64,000 nt of DNA, taken from positions 1,138,261-1,202,260 of the forward strand of contig NC_013960.1 of assembly GCF_000024725.1 (NCBI RefSeq), read 5' to 3'. The DNA is from Nitrosococcus halophilus Nc 4 (GTDB lineage Bacteria > Pseudomonadota > Gammaproteobacteria > Nitrosococcales > Nitrosococcaceae). Below are positions 24,879 to 33,922 of this stretch, piece after piece. Under the pieces are notes generated by a model. The model ran no database searches. It was not told the DNA's origin and saw nothing but the letters and a program-made list of their open reading frames with translations. Position 1 is the first letter of the stretch. Each line of letters starts with the position of its first letter. Both the position numbers and the translations under genes were made by a program.

Positions 24879-25994
24879 TTAGCCTTGCTGGAGTAGATTC
24901 CGCAAGTCGATAAGGGCCGCGTTAGCTTTGGCTAAGTAGGAAGCCATGACCAGGGAGTGGTTGGCTAACATGCCAAAGCCGTCGCCGTTGAGTATCAGCG
25001 GGCTCCAGATCATTTCCTGGGAACTTTCTAGCCCACGGATGACCTGAGCCAAGCTCACCTCGGCGTTCTTATCTTGTAGGACATCTTCGAACTCAGTTTG
25101 CAAGGCCTTGAGAAGATGGAGGAGAGCCCAAGCGGCGCCACGGGTTTCGTAAAAGACATCATCGATTTCCCACCAGGAGGTCTTAACTCGGAGTTGGCGG
25201 GGCTCGGGCTTGGCTGATCGGCCTTGCGGTTCCCCTGCCAGGTTAATGTTATACTGGACTTGGCCTACGGCGGCTGCTAAACGCTGAACCATGCTGCCCA
25301 GGCGCTTTTCTACCACTTCCAGGTAGGAGCGCAGATTATCCGCCCGAACGAAGAATTGGCCATCATTATCGTTTTTGTCCGAGAGACGTTTTAGATAACT
25401 GAGTAATGCCTCGTTACCTTTTCGGTATTGGCTTTCAGTGGAAGGGAGAATCCAAGAATCCGAGTTAAAGTTAAACTGGGGATCGGCAATCTGTAAGTCT
25501 TTGTCCTCGATGGACTGGGTCTGGGCGCGGGCGAAATCATTGCGCATGGCGCGGACAAAGTCCCGCAGTTGTACCAGCGCCCCGAATTCCCAGTTGGGGA
25601 TATTATCCAGGTAGATGCCAGGAGGAAAGACATCGTTGCTAATATACCCTCCTGGTCTTTCCAGCAAAGCTCTGGCGACGTTAATGGCCGTGGCGGTGGA
25701 AATAAAGCCGGCAGGCAGCTCTTTCTGCTCGCTCTGGGGCAGATCAATCTCTTCGGCAATTTCCTGGGCGTTGGTACGAACATCAAAGGTAGCGGGTTCA
25801 ATCGACCACAGGATACCTAGAACTACCACGGCAACTATATAGGTGACGAAGGCAAGACCAAGAGACCAGCGGATCCCCTTTTCCTTCCAGGTTCGAGGGT
25901 GGTACAGCCAAGCCAGACGACGAACGCCCTCCTTTGAAGTGCGCGCAACAGAAGAAGTAATGCTCATACCACTATCCTTTAGTTGTTTGTTCAT
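24879..25994 (-). CDS. DUF2333 family inner-membrane protein
   Basis: A 371-residue protein with a cytoplasmic N-terminus, one membrane helix (WSLGLAFVTYIVAVVVLGILWSI, about 43-65) and a large periplasmic body. The sequence FDVRTNAQEIAEE, PAGFISTATAINVARALLERPGGYISNDVFPPG and WEFGALVQLRDFVRAMRNDFARAQTQS is the DUF2333 core, found in gamma- and alphaproteobacteria. The function is unknown. It is a monocistronic minus-strand gene; a second Met (MSITSS) is a possible start nine codons in. Confidence 0.88.
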   Translation of the reverse strand: MNKQLKDSGMSITSSVARTSKEGVRRLAWLYHPRTWKEKGIRWSLGLAFVTYIVAVVVLGILWSIEPATFDVRTNAQEIAEEIDLPQSEQKELPAGFISTATAINVARALLERPGGYISNDVFPPGIYLDNIPNWEFGALVQLRDFVRAMRNDFARAQTQSIEDKDLQIADPQFNFNSDSWILPSTESQYRKGNEALLSYLKRLSDKNDNDGQFFVRADNLRSYLEVVEKRLGSMVQRLAAAVGQVQYNINLAGEPQGRSAKPEPRQLRVKTSWWEIDDVFYETRGAAWALLHLLKALQTEFEDVLQDKNAEVSLAQVIRGLESSQEMIWSPLILNGDGFGMLANHSLVMASYLAKANAALIDLRNLLQQG

Positions 25995-26197
25995 ATTTTA
26001 TCCTAAACCTAGGTTGGCTCCCAGGAGCAAGACATTTACCTTGATAAAGACAATGGGTATTTACTGGAGTTTTTCAAGTATAGAGGAATTCTTATATTTA
26101 ATTGAGGGGAGAGGTGTAGGTTGCAAGCCCTCCTTAAGGCGAAGTAATTATGGGATTTTCGCATTAATTTAAGGATAAGTGAGGTTAGTGCCAGTTT

Positions 26198-28108
26198 ATG
26201 TACCAGAAAATCTTGGGTCGCGTCAAAATGGGGCTCAACAAACAGGTTCCGGCGTTGGGACTTGGTGTTTTTCGTCTCTTTTTGGGATTGGTTATTTTTC
26301 AAGAAGTTGTTTTTCTCTATTATTTCCGTCATCTGATTTTTGATCCCATTCCTTTTCTTGATGTTGCCTCACCCTCGATTCATTTTTTTCTGATTCTATG
26401 GGGCCTTAATGCTCTTTTTATAACTGTAGGCTACCATACCCGCTTCGCTGCTGTGGTCAATTATTTTTTCTGGGTGATCTTTACCACATTTACCCCCATG
26501 TGGCAGGATTTTGATGGTGGTTTTGATCAATTTATGATTGGATCAAGTCTTCTCCTCATCTTTTTACCTACAGAAAGAGCATTATCTCTAGACAATCTCA
26601 AGCTGAAACTCAAGTTTTCAAGGCCAGGATTGCCCTATTATCCTCCCCCTACTGTTTCTGTCCTTAGTTACTATCTTCCCCTCGCTATCGCCTTAGGATT
26701 GCTTTATTTTGACTCAGCTACTCACAAGTTATTTGCGGAACACTGGCGCAATGGGTTAGGAGGATGGTTGCCCTCAACGATGCCCTATTATATTTCTGCG
26801 ATCGATATGACGCCGATTTTAAATAATGAGGCTTTGCAAAAAATTATCGGCTACTCGATTATAGTTTTCCAGTTCATTTTTATTTTTACTTTTTATTTTC
26901 GCCCTTTTCGCGTTCCTTTGATGATGATGGGGGCTGCTTTTCACAGTGGCATTGTTTTGTCCCTCAATATTTATCCTTTTGGCTTTGGAATGCTGGTTTA
27001 TTATTTTTTGATGGTTCCTTTCTCCTGGTGGCGAAAGCTAAAGGAAACATTACAGTGTGAAGTGCCAGCACTGACCGTTTTTTATGATCAACAATGCCCT
27101 CTTTGTAATCGTACAAGAATCATCGTCGAACATTTCGATATTTTTAAAGCAATTGAATTTAAGGGGTTGCAAGATCACGCTAGGAAATATCCTGAGCTTA
27201 ATAATCTTTCTGATGATCAGTTGCTGGAAGATCTCTATGCTCTTGATCAGAAGAATCGGCTGTATTTGGGTATCGATACCTACATCCAGATTCTTTTAAA
27301 AATGAAATATACTGCTCTCTTGGGTGTGATGATAAGGATTCCTGGAATCTATCATGCTGGGAAACAAATATACCGGAGAATTGCAGATCAACGTACCCGT
27401 TTGACTTGTGATGAAAGCTGTCTTATTTCAACGGAAAAAAATCCACAAGAAGAGTGTAACCTTAGAAATATTTATGAGCACTATGCCGGGACAATGGAGC
27501 AACGGTCTAGGCGTGTTGCTAAGTTTTTAGTCGTGGTTCTGGTGCTACAGTTAAATAGTACGATTCACTATGGAATACTTTATCGTTTTGATAGTCCTGG
27601 GAAAGAGAGCGAGGTTGGCCAAGTTCTAAAACAGATAAGCAACGGAATATTGTCCCTTTCCCATGTTTTTTTGGGGATAACCCCCCATGCGCTTTATTTG
27701 CATGATCATCTCCATGGCTACGACCATATTTTGGCGCTTACCTATAAAGATAGTCGCGGTCAGGAGCGATGGCTTCCGTTTGTCAATGGGGAAGGGCGAC
27801 TAATTGCTCCAAATTGGGGCAGAGTTCAATCTATGTGGGCTAATATCGCCGTAACGCCTAACATAGAGCAGAAGCACCTTTATAAATTTATTGAAAAAGT
27901 AACTGCCTTTTGGGGAATAAAAATAGGACTTAATCTGCAAGAGACAGAGTTTATTATAAAATTAAAAGAGGTAGAGGTTCCTGTACATTGGCAAAAAGAT
28001 CTGCGTAATCACAATCTAAATCAGCCCTGGGTGAATATTGGAAAGGTAATTTGGAAAGAGGGCTCGATGAATATAGAAATACCTGATATTAACCTTGAAA
28101 CATTGTAA
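26198..28108 (+). CDS. HTTM membrane protein fused to a DCC (DUF393) domain
   Basis: A 636-residue protein. Residues 1 to about 285 are a multi-pass HTTM domain, related to the vitamin K-dependent gamma-carboxylase membrane part (LGVFRLFLGLVIFQEVVFLYYFRHLIF, HTRFAAVVNYFFWVIFTTF, DSATHKLFAEHWRNGLGGWLPSTMPYY). At about 288-400 follows a thioredoxin-like DCC/DUF393 domain with FYDQQCPLCNRTR carrying the CxxC pair. A further helix (FLVVVLVLQLNSTIHYGIL) and a roughly 170-residue extracytoplasmic tail end it. The chemistry is unknown; the membrane part plus a thiol-redox domain suggests envelope redox or carboxylase-like work. A small lipoprotein-like gene follows after 34 bases. A-T content is higher than in neighbouring genes. 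Confidence 0.85.
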   Translation: MYQKILGRVKMGLNKQVPALGLGVFRLFLGLVIFQEVVFLYYFRHLIFDPIPFLDVASPSIHFFLILWGLNALFITVGYHTRFAAVVNYFFWVIFTTFTPMWQDFDGGFDQFMIGSSLLLIFLPTERALSLDNLKLKLKFSRPGLPYYPPPTVSVLSYYLPLAIALGLLYFDSATHKLFAEHWRNGLGGWLPSTMPYYISAIDMTPILNNEALQKIIGYSIIVFQFIFIFTFYFRPFRVPLMMMGAAFHSGIVLSLNIYPFGFGMLVYYFLMVPFSWWRKLKETLQCEVPALTVFYDQQCPLCNRTRIIVEHFDIFKAIEFKGLQDHARKYPELNNLSDDQLLEDLYALDQKNRLYLGIDTYIQILLKMKYTALLGVMIRIPGIYHAGKQIYRRIADQRTRLTCDESCLISTEKNPQEECNLRNIYEHYAGTMEQRSRRVAKFLVVVLVLQLNSTIHYGILYRFDSPGKESEVGQVLKQISNGILSLSHVFLGITPHALYLHDHLHGYDHILALTYKDSRGQERWLPFVNGEGRLIAPNWGRVQSMWANIAVTPNIEQKHLYKFIEKVTAFWGIKIGLNLQETEFIIKLKEVEVPVHWQKDLRNHNLNQPWVNIGKVIWKEGSMNIEIPDINLETL

Positions 28109-28142
28109 AACTGTAGCAATTAATTGCTTGTGAGGCTTTAAA

Positions 28143-28772
28143 ATGAAAAGATTAATCACTTTTTCATTGCTATTAATTTTCTGTTTGGGGGCTACCCTCG
28201 GAGCCTGTGTTGAGAAGTTGTCCCCATTTGAAGTCACCGAGAAATTCTGGACAGCGGTAAAGGATAACGATACCCAGGGTATTCGCCAATACATTTCATC
28301 GGAGTATTCAGAAAAAAAGGAGCTTACCCCTGATTTGCTACCTATAGCTGATTTTGAATTAGGTAAAATCATTATTGATGGGGAACAGGCCTGGGTTGAA
28401 ACCACGGTGGTTGTTGACGGTGAGAGGCCAGTAACCATCCCCCTTGAGACAACGCTTATCAAGGAAAAGGGTCAATGGAAGGTGCATTATGAAGAGACGG
28501 TGGCCATGCTCACAAATGCCAGTGAGTTGGCGCAGGCGCTAAAGGGTCTTGAAACCCTTGCCGAACAGTTCTCGCAGAAATTTGATCAGTCTCTAACTGA
28601 ATTGCAGCGGTCATTGCCTAAAGTTCAGCGTGAGTTAAAGGAAATTGAGAAGAAGCTAAAGGCAGAGCTTCCTGAAATCCAAAAGCAATTGGAAGGGCTT
28701 TCTAAAGAGTTTGAGGATTTGTTCAGGTCTTTGCAGCAGCCACCTCCATCTGAGCAAGAAAAAGCTATATAG
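28143..28772 (+). CDS. Exported hypothetical protein with NTF2-like and coiled-coil parts
   Basis: A 209-residue protein with a lipoprotein-like signal (MKRLITFSLLLIFCLGATLGAC; LGAC is a good lipobox). Residues about 28-120 resemble a DUF4878/NTF2-like domain (PFEVTEKFWTAVKDNDTQGIRQYIS and KEKGQWKVHYEET). The C-terminal 80 residues are an amphipathic coiled coil with heptads rich in Leu, Glu and Lys (LTELQRSLPKVQRELKEIEKKLKAELPEIQKQLEGLSKEFEDLFRSL). It is probably anchored in the periplasm. It follows the HTTM-DCC gene closely. I do not know its function. Confidence 0.78.
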   Translation: MKRLITFSLLLIFCLGATLGACVEKLSPFEVTEKFWTAVKDNDTQGIRQYISSEYSEKKELTPDLLPIADFELGKIIIDGEQAWVETTVVVDGERPVTIPLETTLIKEKGQWKVHYEETVAMLTNASELAQALKGLETLAEQFSQKFDQSLTELQRSLPKVQRELKEIEKKLKAELPEIQKQLEGLSKEFEDLFRSLQQPPPSEQEKAI

Positions 28773-28820
28773 ATGTCAATTTAAACTTTTTTACGGGATC
28801 TATTGCCTCGAGGAGATATT

Positions 28821-30173
28821 GTGGGTTGGATAACCTTATTACCTGCATTCGCTGCGATTTTGATTGGAGTCTGGAAAAGAGAGGTTATCCTTGCCTTATT
28901 TGTCGCCCTTTTTTTCTCCGAAACCTTGCTTGCGGGCAATGACCCCGCCCAGGGATTCATCGGACTTTTGGAACGTATCACCGCCGTATTCCAAAGCGAG
29001 AGCAATACCCAGGTTTTATTGTTTAGCATGTTGGTGGGTGCATTGTTGATTTATATCCAGCAGTCAGGCGGGGTGGCTGCCTGTGTGTACTTGTTGACCC
29101 GAGCAGGATTTACCCGGACACCACGCCGAGTCAGTCTCCTGACTTCCTTTGTGGGGCTCGCTATTTTCATTGAAACCAATATGAGCATTCTGACTGCGGG
29201 GATACTTTCACGGGCCTTGTTCGATAAATTTCGGATGAGCCGTGCCCGCCTTGCTTACTTTGTGGATTCGACTTGTGCGCCCGTATCCATATTGATCTTG
29301 CTTAATGGGTGGGGTGCTTATCTGCTCGGATTGCTCATTGACCAGGGGTTCGATAATCCCATCACCATTTTAGTCATGAGTATACCCTTTAATTTCTATG
29401 CCATTATTACGTTAGTTTTGGTTTTTTATACTGCCGTTGCTCACCGCGTTTATGGGCCACTAAAACATTCCGAAACACGACAGGATGTGAATATTGGGGA
29501 AGAAAATATTGCTCCAACGAGGGCAAGATATATGTTGCTGCCTCTATTCGTCATGGTGGGCGCCGTCTTGTTTTTTTTGGGATATACCGGGAATGGGGAT
29601 TTGTTGGCCGGTTCAGGATCGAGTGCGGTCTTTTGGGCTACGGCCCTAGCGACGCTAGTGGCCTATGCCTTACTACTCAAGGATAGGGTGTATTCCCACC
29701 GGCAACTGATTGAGTTAGGTTTCGAAGGAATGGGAAAACTGCTGCCTGTGGTGACAACGGTGCTGCTAGCCCTCGCGCTGAGCGCTAGCATGGGCCTTCT
29801 GGGAACGGGGGAATTCGTTGCCCAAATAGTTGGGCCGTCACTACCGTCCCCCTTTATCCCGGTATTAGTTTTTATCACAGCAGGCATCATTTCTTTTACC
29901 ACAGGCACCTCATGGGGGACTTTTGGGATCATGATTCCCATTGCTTTACCCCTGGCCCAGGCCGTTGAGCTACCTCCCGCCTTGGTGTTGTCTGCCCTCT
30001 TAGGTGGGGGAATTTTTGGCGATCACTGTTCTCCTATTTCTGATACTACGATTATTTCTTCCTTGGCGGCAGGCTGTGACCACCTTGAGCATGTTCAGAC
30101 TCAACTTCCCTATGCCTTAACGGCAGGGGCCGTGACCGTATTGCTCTATCTCGTCACTGCCTGGCTGCTTTGA
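28821..30173 (+). CDS. NhaC-type Na+/H+ antiporter family protein
   Basis: A 450-residue polytopic inner-membrane transporter of the NhaC/ArsB-like antiporter group, with about 11-12 helices. Typical features: an N-terminal VGWITLLPAFAAILIGVWKREVILALFVALFFSE, a long loop, FIETNMSILTAGI, VDSTCAPVSILILLNGWGAYL, GTSWGTFGIMIPIALPLA, and the final GGGIFGDHCSPISDTTIISSLAAGCDHLEHVQTQLPYAL. I chose GTG at 28821 because AGGAG sits 6 bases upstream; a TTG at 28803 is weaker. It should exchange Na+ (or organic cations) for protons. The ion is an inference. Confidence 0.9.
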   Translation: MGWITLLPAFAAILIGVWKREVILALFVALFFSETLLAGNDPAQGFIGLLERITAVFQSESNTQVLLFSMLVGALLIYIQQSGGVAACVYLLTRAGFTRTPRRVSLLTSFVGLAIFIETNMSILTAGILSRALFDKFRMSRARLAYFVDSTCAPVSILILLNGWGAYLLGLLIDQGFDNPITILVMSIPFNFYAIITLVLVFYTAVAHRVYGPLKHSETRQDVNIGEENIAPTRARYMLLPLFVMVGAVLFFLGYTGNGDLLAGSGSSAVFWATALATLVAYALLLKDRVYSHRQLIELGFEGMGKLLPVVTTVLLALALSASMGLLGTGEFVAQIVGPSLPSPFIPVLVFITAGIISFTTGTSWGTFGIMIPIALPLAQAVELPPALVLSALLGGGIFGDHCSPISDTTIISSLAAGCDHLEHVQTQLPYALTAGAVTVLLYLVTAWLL

Positions 30174-30253
30174 TGAACCGGGGCTAGCGATTTCTAGATA
30201 GAGAGCAGGGGGATCTGTGCGGCCTTTTCCCCTCTGGGTCAGTAAGGTTTAGG

Positions 30254-30790
30254 CTAAATATTCCAGCTCACCATAGCAATAGCAGTGCCTATGGCCGCCC
30301 CGGCGAGAACATCCGTAGGATAATGGAGCCCTAGAACGATGCGAGATAAGGCGACTAAAGCGGTAAAGGGGACCAATAACCAGGCCAATTCTGGGAAATA
30401 TCCTACCGCAATAATGGTAAATCCGATGGCGTGCAAAGTGTGACCGGAGGGAAAGCTATAGTGATCTAGGGGGGCGGTGTAAATATGGATACCTTCATGG
30501 GTAGTGAAGGGGCGGGGCCTTTCCATATGCCCTTTCAACCATTTATAAATTAGCAGAGCAATCAACCCCACGACTAACATGTGGAGGGAGGCGATCAAAC
30601 CCTGTTCGCCCCGCATCATGGGGAGCACCAGCATGAGGGTATACCAGAAGACTCCATCCCCAAGGCGACTGATTGCTGCAAATAAGCGTTTGATTTGTGG
30701 TAAGCGACAGATACGGTTAAAGCGCAAGCAATATGTGAGTTCGTATTGATCCATGCGTTGAAAGATATTGGAGGCTTTGATTGTGCTCAT
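30254..30790 (-). CDS. PAP2-family membrane phosphatase
   Basis: A 178-residue polytopic phosphatase with all three motifs: KGHMERPRPF, FPSGHT and SRIVLGLHYPTDVLAG. It should hydrolyse lipid phosphates such as undecaprenyl pyrophosphate or phosphatidic acid phosphate on the periplasmic side. It is a single minus-strand gene converging on the NhaC-type gene. No partner is visible. Confidence 0.92.
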   Translation of the reverse strand: MSTIKASNIFQRMDQYELTYCLRFNRICRLPQIKRLFAAISRLGDGVFWYTLMLVLPMMRGEQGLIASLHMLVVGLIALLIYKWLKGHMERPRPFTTHEGIHIYTAPLDHYSFPSGHTLHAIGFTIIAVGYFPELAWLLVPFTALVALSRIVLGLHYPTDVLAGAAIGTAIAMVSWNI

Positions 30791-31044
30791 CGTTTAATTT
30801 CACCTTGTCTATTCCTATCCATGCCTAAGTAGGACATTAGGTGCTCAATATGAAAAAACGATGATCTTTTAATAAACTTTTAATTACCGTAATTTTATCT
30901 CTAAATAGAGAGCCTTGAGTAGCTGATAAATAGTGTGTTTTTAAGAGGTAAAGGTTTTGTTTTTGAAGGTCGATATTTTAGCAAAAATCCGCGTAAACCT
31001 CCGCCCACTCGGGCGGAGATACAAGCGGGAACTGCAAAGCAGTT

Positions 31045-31458
31045 CTAGTGCGGTGTTTTCTGTCCATTCACGTATGCCTTGAGCGTTTTAATGGTAGCTC
31101 CGCCGGCGCTGCACGCGAAATACGATCTTGACCACAGCGCGGCGCTTTTGCTTAAACGTGGGATGTGGGTGTTCAAGAATCGTATGCGACGCGAAGAGGT
31201 GGACTTCAAATTGTTGACCAATACGCTGATTGACAGCTTCGGAGGGTATTCCACCAGCAGGTGGACATGATCTTCCTCGCCATCGAACTCTAGGATGCGG
31301 CAGTCGAGCTTCTCGCAGGCCGAATCGAACGCTTCACGAAGCTGGCCGATCATGACACCGTCAAATACCTTTCTACGGTATTTTGTCGTGAATACCAGAT
31401 GCGCCAGCAGTCGCGTGACGCTGTGCCGTCCGCGCCTATAATCGTCATTCACACTCAC
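31045..31458 (-). CDS. tnpA: IS200/IS605 transposase TnpA (Y1, HUH)
   Basis: A 137-residue single-strand transposase. The HUH motif is HVHLL (EEDHVHLLVEYPP), and the C-terminal catalytic tyrosine lies in TLKAYVNGQ. YRRGRHSVTRLLAHLVFTTKYRRKVF is the family's N-terminal signature. Length is normal, so it looks intact. It reads away from tnpB, with 56 bases between their starts. Confidence 0.92.
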   Translation of the reverse strand: MSVNDDYRRGRHSVTRLLAHLVFTTKYRRKVFDGVMIGQLREAFDSACEKLDCRILEFDGEEDHVHLLVEYPPKLSISVLVNNLKSTSSRRIRFLNTHIPRLSKSAALWSRSYFACSAGGATIKTLKAYVNGQKTPH

Positions 31459-31514
31459 TTGATTTTACTCACGCCATGGCTTAAATTATAGTCATTGTAG
31501 CAGCGAGCACTGAC

Positions 31515-32690
31515 ATGCTGAAAGCCACCAAGATACGCCTCTATCCAAGGGCCGAGCAGGCGGCGTTCCTGAATCGCCAGTTCGGCGCGGTTCGTTTTGC
31601 GTATAACACGGGTCTTCGCATCATATCTCACCGCTACAAGCGCCATGGGCAATCCCTGAGTGCCAAGGGCGACATCAAGAAGCTGTTGCCGGTCGCCAAG
31701 AAGTCACGCCAGTATGGCTGGCTGAAAGAGGCTGATTCTGTCGCCTTGGCTCAAGCATGCCTCCACCTCGACCAGGCGTTTCAGCGGTTCTTTGATCCCA
31801 AGCAGAAGGCTGGCTACCCGCGCTTCAAAAGCAAGCGCGGCAAGCAGTCGAGCTACCATTGCATGAGTGTGAAGGTGGGCGAGGACTGGATCAAGGTGGC
31901 TAAACTCGGACCGATCAAGGCCAAAGTCCACCGGCCTATCGACGGCAAGCTGAAAAGCATCACGCTATCTCGCACCGTTACCGGCAAGCACTACGCCTCG
32001 CTACTGTATGAGACGGAGCAAGTAGCCCCGCCGCCGCTGATGGATGTAGATGTGGCCAAGGTCGTCGGCCTCGATATGGGCCTCTCGCACCTGGCGATTG
32101 ACTCCGCCGGGCGCAAGATCGCCAACCCGCGCTTTCTCAAGAAGGCGCAGAAGAATCTCAAGCGCAAACAACAGGGGCTGTCTCGCAAGAGCAAAGGCAG
32201 TGCCAAAGGGGCCAAGGCACGCCTACGGCTCGCCAAGGCTCACGAGCGGGTTGCCCATGCCCGCAATGACTTCCAGCACAAGCTCTCTCGGCAGATCGTT
32301 GACGATAACCAAGCGGTGGTCGTCGAGACGCTGAAAGTCAAAAACATGATGAAAAATGCCAAGCTCGCCAAGCACATCGGCGACGCATCCTGGCATGCCT
32401 TGACCGAAAAGCTGGAGTATAAGGCCAAGGAGCAGGGCAAACCTTTGGTCAAGATCGAGCCGTGGTTCCCCAGCTCCAAGACGTGCCCTCTCTGCCAGCA
32501 CAAGATGGACAGCATGGCGCTGAATGAGCGCGACTGGACGTGCCCGAGCTGCGGCACGCACCACGACCGCGACATCAATGCGGCGCTGAACATCAAGCAT
32601 CAAGGCATTTTGAAGTTGAAGGCGGAAGGGCTGTCCGTCTCTGCCCATCGAGGCTCGCGTAAATCCGGCATGTCACCGGTTGCTGCCTAA
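31515..32690 (+). CDS. tnpB: TnpB RNA-guided endonuclease of the IS605-type element
   Basis: A 391-residue TnpB, full length. N-terminus MLKATKIRLYPRAEQAAFLNRQFGAVRFAYNTGL is typical. RuvC acidic residues are all present: VVGLDMGLSHLA (D), VVVETLKVKNM (E) and HDRDINAALNI (D). The zinc ribbon is CPLCQHKMDSM to CPSCGTHHD. Family members cut DNA next to a TAM with an RNA derived from the element's right end, helping the element persist. It appears intact, unlike the deleted copy near 10 kb. Confidence 0.93.
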   Translation: MLKATKIRLYPRAEQAAFLNRQFGAVRFAYNTGLRIISHRYKRHGQSLSAKGDIKKLLPVAKKSRQYGWLKEADSVALAQACLHLDQAFQRFFDPKQKAGYPRFKSKRGKQSSYHCMSVKVGEDWIKVAKLGPIKAKVHRPIDGKLKSITLSRTVTGKHYASLLYETEQVAPPPLMDVDVAKVVGLDMGLSHLAIDSAGRKIANPRFLKKAQKNLKRKQQGLSRKSKGSAKGAKARLRLAKAHERVAHARNDFQHKLSRQIVDDNQAVVVETLKVKNMMKNAKLAKHIGDASWHALTEKLEYKAKEQGKPLVKIEPWFPSSKTCPLCQHKMDSMALNERDWTCPSCGTHHDRDINAALNIKHQGILKLKAEGLSVSAHRGSRKSGMSPVAA

Positions 32691-32732
32691 GAAGTGGGAA
32701 GCTCCGTCCGATAGGGCGCAGAGCAGTCACAA

Positions 32733-33053
32733 TTAAAAATAAATATTAATGGAGGGGCTGGGGCTGACCACATGGATTTTAGCTCCTGTTTCTGTGACCA
32801 GCGGGATTAAATGAGTGATTTCTTCCAGACCACGTATCTCCGCAATTTTTTCCAACAGTTCGGGTCCACCGGAGGTGTCAACTGTATCCACTTGTCTGGG
32901 GTTGGCATCGGGATGAAAATGAGAAAATAGAGTATGGTGAAAATCTGGAGGGAGTTTTAATGCGATATTGCGCTGTTCCCTAAGCAGCTGCTTCGCGGTG
33001 TAAATCGTCTCCATGCCATTCCAGATTAATTGCTTATCAGAGGATTTCATCAT
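32733..33053 (-). CDS. Small hypothetical protein
   Basis: A 106-residue ORF (MMKSSDKQLIWNGMETIYTAKQLLREQRNIALKLPPDFHHTLFSHFHPDANPRQVDTVD, then ELLEKIAEIRGLEEITHLIPLVTETGAKIHVVSPSPS). Composition is like a soluble protein. GGAGG lies about 15 bases upstream, a little far. No domain recognised. It starts just after the IS605-type element and may be an ordinary host gene. Confidence 0.6.
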   Translation of the reverse strand: MMKSSDKQLIWNGMETIYTAKQLLREQRNIALKLPPDFHHTLFSHFHPDANPRQVDTVDTSGGPELLEKIAEIRGLEEITHLIPLVTETGAKIHVVSPSPSINIYF

Positions 33054-33166
33054 TTTAAAGATTAGCAGCCTCCTTGAACTTAATCACTTTAACTTAGTCT
33101 CAGCGTGACTGAGTGCTGGAATGAGCCAACTTGGCTGGTGGCCGGCGGTACTGGAGGGTGCTCTAT

Positions 33167-33913
33167 TTGAATTCTAAAATTCCTATTGATTCCAAGCGAT
33201 TAGATAATATTTTGGCCGGCGAAACCGGCTTCCCTACCAGGGGACGCAAGCTAGTCTTGAGGGGGGCGCCTTTGATGTCCTTACTTGGCCTGGCGATGGC
33301 TTGGCACTGGACTTCCCTGTCAGAGTGGTTGGAACCTGAAAAATTGGCTGCCTGGGCACAAGGCCTGGCCGCTAACCCTTTGGGAGGCGTGGCAACAGTC
33401 CTGGGGTTTGTGCTGGGGAGCCTGATAGTCTTGCCGCTATCCGTGATGATTGTGGCTACCGCTTTGATATTTGGGCCGGTCATGGGTTTTATCTATGCTG
33501 TGACTGGGGCTTTGAGTGCGGCGCTAGTGACCTATGCCATTGGCCATGCCTTAGGAGGGGAGGCTGCATGCCGCTGGGCAGGCTGGCGCGTTCACCAGCT
33601 CAGTGAACGGTTATCCAAGCGTGGTATTTTGACGGTAATCTTTTTCCGGGTGGTGCCTTTGGCGCCGTTTACTATAATAAATTTTGTGGCCGGCGCTTCC
33701 CCCCTTAAGGTCCGGGACTATTTTATTGGATCGCTGCTAGGGATGATACCTGGAATATTTGCCATGGTTTTTTTTGTCGATGGTTTGATGGCTGCATTAC
33801 GTGAGCCTGGAATAACCCGCTTTGTATTTGTGATTCTATTGGGTCTGCTGTTATTGGTGATTGCCGCTGTTGGGGGGTATTGGCTTCGGCGAGAAAAGGC
33901 CGAGAGTGAATAG
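33167..33913 (+). CDS. TVP38/TMEM64 (VTT domain) membrane protein
   Basis: A 248-residue polytopic membrane protein of the DedA/VTT group. The core PLGGVATVLGFVLGSLIVLPLSVMIVATALIFGPVMGFIYAVTGALSAALVTYAIGHALGG and RGILTVIFFRVVPLAPFTIINFVAGASPLKVRDYFIGSLLGMIPG contains the re-entrant motifs of the family. I chose TTG at 33167 because GGAGGG (33153-33158) is well spaced; earlier TTG (33131) and later ATG (33275) are alternatives. The family is thought to move lipids across membranes. An EEP-family gene starts 9 bases downstream, a recurring pair. Confidence 0.88.
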   Translation: MNSKIPIDSKRLDNILAGETGFPTRGRKLVLRGAPLMSLLGLAMAWHWTSLSEWLEPEKLAAWAQGLAANPLGGVATVLGFVLGSLIVLPLSVMIVATALIFGPVMGFIYAVTGALSAALVTYAIGHALGGEAACRWAGWRVHQLSERLSKRGILTVIFFRVVPLAPFTIINFVAGASPLKVRDYFIGSLLGMIPGIFAMVFFVDGLMAALREPGITRFVFVILLGLLLLVIAAVGGYWLRREKAESE

Positions 33914-33922
33914 AAGCTCTGA

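Larger units (their letters stand above)
30999..32726. mobile_element. IS605-type element with tnpA and tnpB
   Basis: Divergent tnpA (minus) and tnpB (plus) are flanked by hairpins. Left: CTCCGCCC-ACTC-GGGCGGAG (30999-31018). Right: an imperfect GCTC...GAGC stem near 32701-32724, after the tnpB stop. Elements of this group have subterminal hairpins and no inverted repeats, so exact ends cannot be set by eye. The 3' end of tnpB and the right-end region would be expected to specify the guide (omega/reRNA) that TnpB uses. Confidence 0.82.
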
